Below, one piece after another: positions 6,222 through 7,070 of a stretch of 7,070 bases of DNA (within the stretch, counting starts at the first letter, position 1; each line of letters opens with the position of its first letter). The notes beneath the pieces were generated by a model. The model saw only the letters and a program-made list of their open reading frames with translations. It did not search any database and was not told the DNA's origin. The position numbers and the translations under genes were made by a program. The DNA comes from JBHHXR01 sp046757205 (GTDB lineage: Bacteria; Pseudomonadota; Alphaproteobacteria; Rhodobacterales; Rhodobacteraceae): the NCBI GenBank assembly GCA_046757205.1, contig JBHHXR010000195.1:1-7070 (forward strand). Direction: 5' to 3'.

Positions 6222-7070
6222 TCATTCGGCCGGGATGGCGGCCGGTCGGGGCCTTTCGGCCCCCCGGACGGTCATCCACAGATTGTAGACCATGATCAGC
6301 GCGCCGCAAAGGAACAGGACCCCGCCCAGCCCGCGGACCACGTACATCGGAAACTTGGCCGAAACGGTGTCGGCGAAGCTGTTGACCAGGAAGCCGTTGG
6401 CATCGACCTCGCGCCACATCAGGCCTTCCATGATGCCGGTCACCCACATCGAGGAGGCGTAAAGAACGATGCCCAGCGTCGCCAGCCAGAAATGCCACGA
6501 CACCAGTTGCAGCGAGTACAGCCGTTCGCGCCCCCACAGCCGCGGGAACAGGAAATAGAGCGCCCCGAAGGTGATCATGCCGTTCCAGCCGAGCGCACCG
6601 GAATGCACGTGCCCGATGGTCCAGTCGGTGTAATGGCTGAGCGAGTTGACCGCCTTGATCGACATCATCGGGCCTTCAAACGTCGACATGCCGTAGAAGC
6701 CGACGGAAATCGCCAGCATGCGCAGGACCGGGTCGGTGCGCAGCTTGTCCCAGGCGCCCTGAAGCGTCATCAGGCCGTTGATCATGCCGCCCCAGGACGG
6801 CATCCACAGCATCACCGAGAACACCATGCCCAGCGTCTGCGCCCAGTCGGGCAGCGCCGTATAGTGCAGGTGGTGCGGCCCCGCCCAGATGTAGAGGAAG
6901 ATCAGCGCCCAGAAGTGCACGATGGAGAGCTTGTAGGAATAGACCGGCCGCTCCGCCTGCTTGGGCACGAAGTAGTACATCATGCCCAGGAACCCGGCGG
7001 TCAGGAAAAAGCCCACGGCATTGTGCCCGTACCACCACTGGGTCAGCGCGTCCTGCACGCCGGAGAACAG
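6222..7070 (-). CDS. ccoN: cbb3-type cytochrome c oxidase subunit I, CcoN/FixN (C-terminal 282 residues, 5' end outside window)
   Basis: Catalytic integral membrane subunit of cbb3 oxidase; it reduces O2 to water at a haem b3-CuB centre and pumps protons. The frame is open to the right edge, so 282 residues are visible of a protein usually about 480-540 long. Numbered within the fragment, the ligands are clear: His16 in WWYGHN and His66-His67 in AGPHHLHY are the three CuB histidines. Tyr60, six residues before His66, matches the cross-linked active-site tyrosine that defines the C family. His154 and His156 in GHVHSG are the haem b3 and low-spin haem b axial ligands. Glu132 in STFEGPMM is the conserved glutamate near the active site. 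About seven hydrophobic helices are visible. The N-terminal first haem b histidine lies outside the window. The stop is followed after 12 bases by ccoO. Identification is secure; only the 5' end and promoter are missing. Confidence 0.98.
   Translation of the reverse strand: MFSGVQDALTQWWYGHNAVGFFLTAGFLGMMYYFVPKQAERPVYSYKLSIVHFWALIFLYIWAGPHHLHYTALPDWAQTLGMVFSVMLWMPSWGGMINGLMTLQGAWDKLRTDPVLRMLAISVGFYGMSTFEGPMMSIKAVNSLSHYTDWTIGHVHSGALGWNGMITFGALYFLFPRLWGRERLYSLQLVSWHFWLATLGIVLYASSMWVTGIMEGLMWREVDANGFLVNSFADTVSAKFPMYVVRGLGGVLFLCGALIMVYNLWMTVRGAERPRPAAIPAE

Noticed and set aside
5350..6537. A 395-codon minus-strand open frame overlapping ccoN, ccoO and ccoQ
   Set aside because: It is out of frame with three well-identified genes, and its Arg/Gly-rich composition marks it as a frame shadow rather than a fusion.
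7056..7058. GTG as a possible start of the ccoN fragment
   Set aside because: The frame is open through 7070 and the protein at this point is mid-sequence, just before the first CuB histidine. The true start is outside the window.

Overview
The window is one co-directional minus-strand operon for a cbb3-type (C-family) haem-copper cytochrome c oxidase and its assembly factors. In transcription order it reads ccoN (3' part only, running off the right edge), ccoO, ccoQ, ccoP, then ccoG, ccoH, ccoI, ccoS. This is the classical fixNOQP-fixGHIS arrangement. Every gene keeps its diagnostic motifs and none looks broken. About 99% of the window is accounted for. Base composition is uniformly GC-rich and nothing suggests a mobile element, phage, CRISPR array, tRNA or rRNA.

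Organism: probably an alphaproteobacterium with a high-GC genome. Supporting points are the single contiguous NOQP-GHIS cluster and the alphaproteobacterial style of the CcoP N-terminus (WDGI, then TPMPRWW leading into the membrane helix). The CcoQ tail (RPGSRAMHDDAANIPLR) also fits. This is a judgement from remembered family patterns, not from a search, and no genus is claimed.

Layout, right to left. 7070-4430 encodes the enzyme: the CcoN catalytic subunit (haem b, haem b3-CuB), the CcoO mono-haem and CcoP di-haem cytochromes c that carry electrons in, and the small CcoQ membrane subunit. These genes are 4-18 bases apart, each with a readable ribosome binding site. A gap of about 90 bases (4429-4342) follows, holding a perfect 10-bp GC stem-loop. 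4341-79 encodes the assembly set: CcoG (membrane iron-sulfur protein, cupric reductase), CcoH (FixH, oxidase-associated assembly protein), CcoI (Cu+ P1B-ATPase) and CcoS (small maturation factor). These four are joined by 4-, 1- and 4-base overlaps, so they are probably translationally coupled.

How they work together: CcoI moves copper across the membrane and CcoG reduces Cu(II) to Cu(I). CcoH and CcoS help deliver cofactors to CcoN and keep the complex together. The finished oxidase takes electrons from c-type cytochromes through CcoP/CcoO to reduce O2 at low oxygen tension while pumping protons. The operon promoter, where an FNR/Anr or FixK-type box would be expected, lies beyond the right edge and cannot be assessed. 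I found no undescribed system. The points most worth a second look are the intercistronic hairpin that separates enzyme genes from assembly genes, the uncertain ccoG start, and the extra cysteine pair at the CcoI N-terminus.
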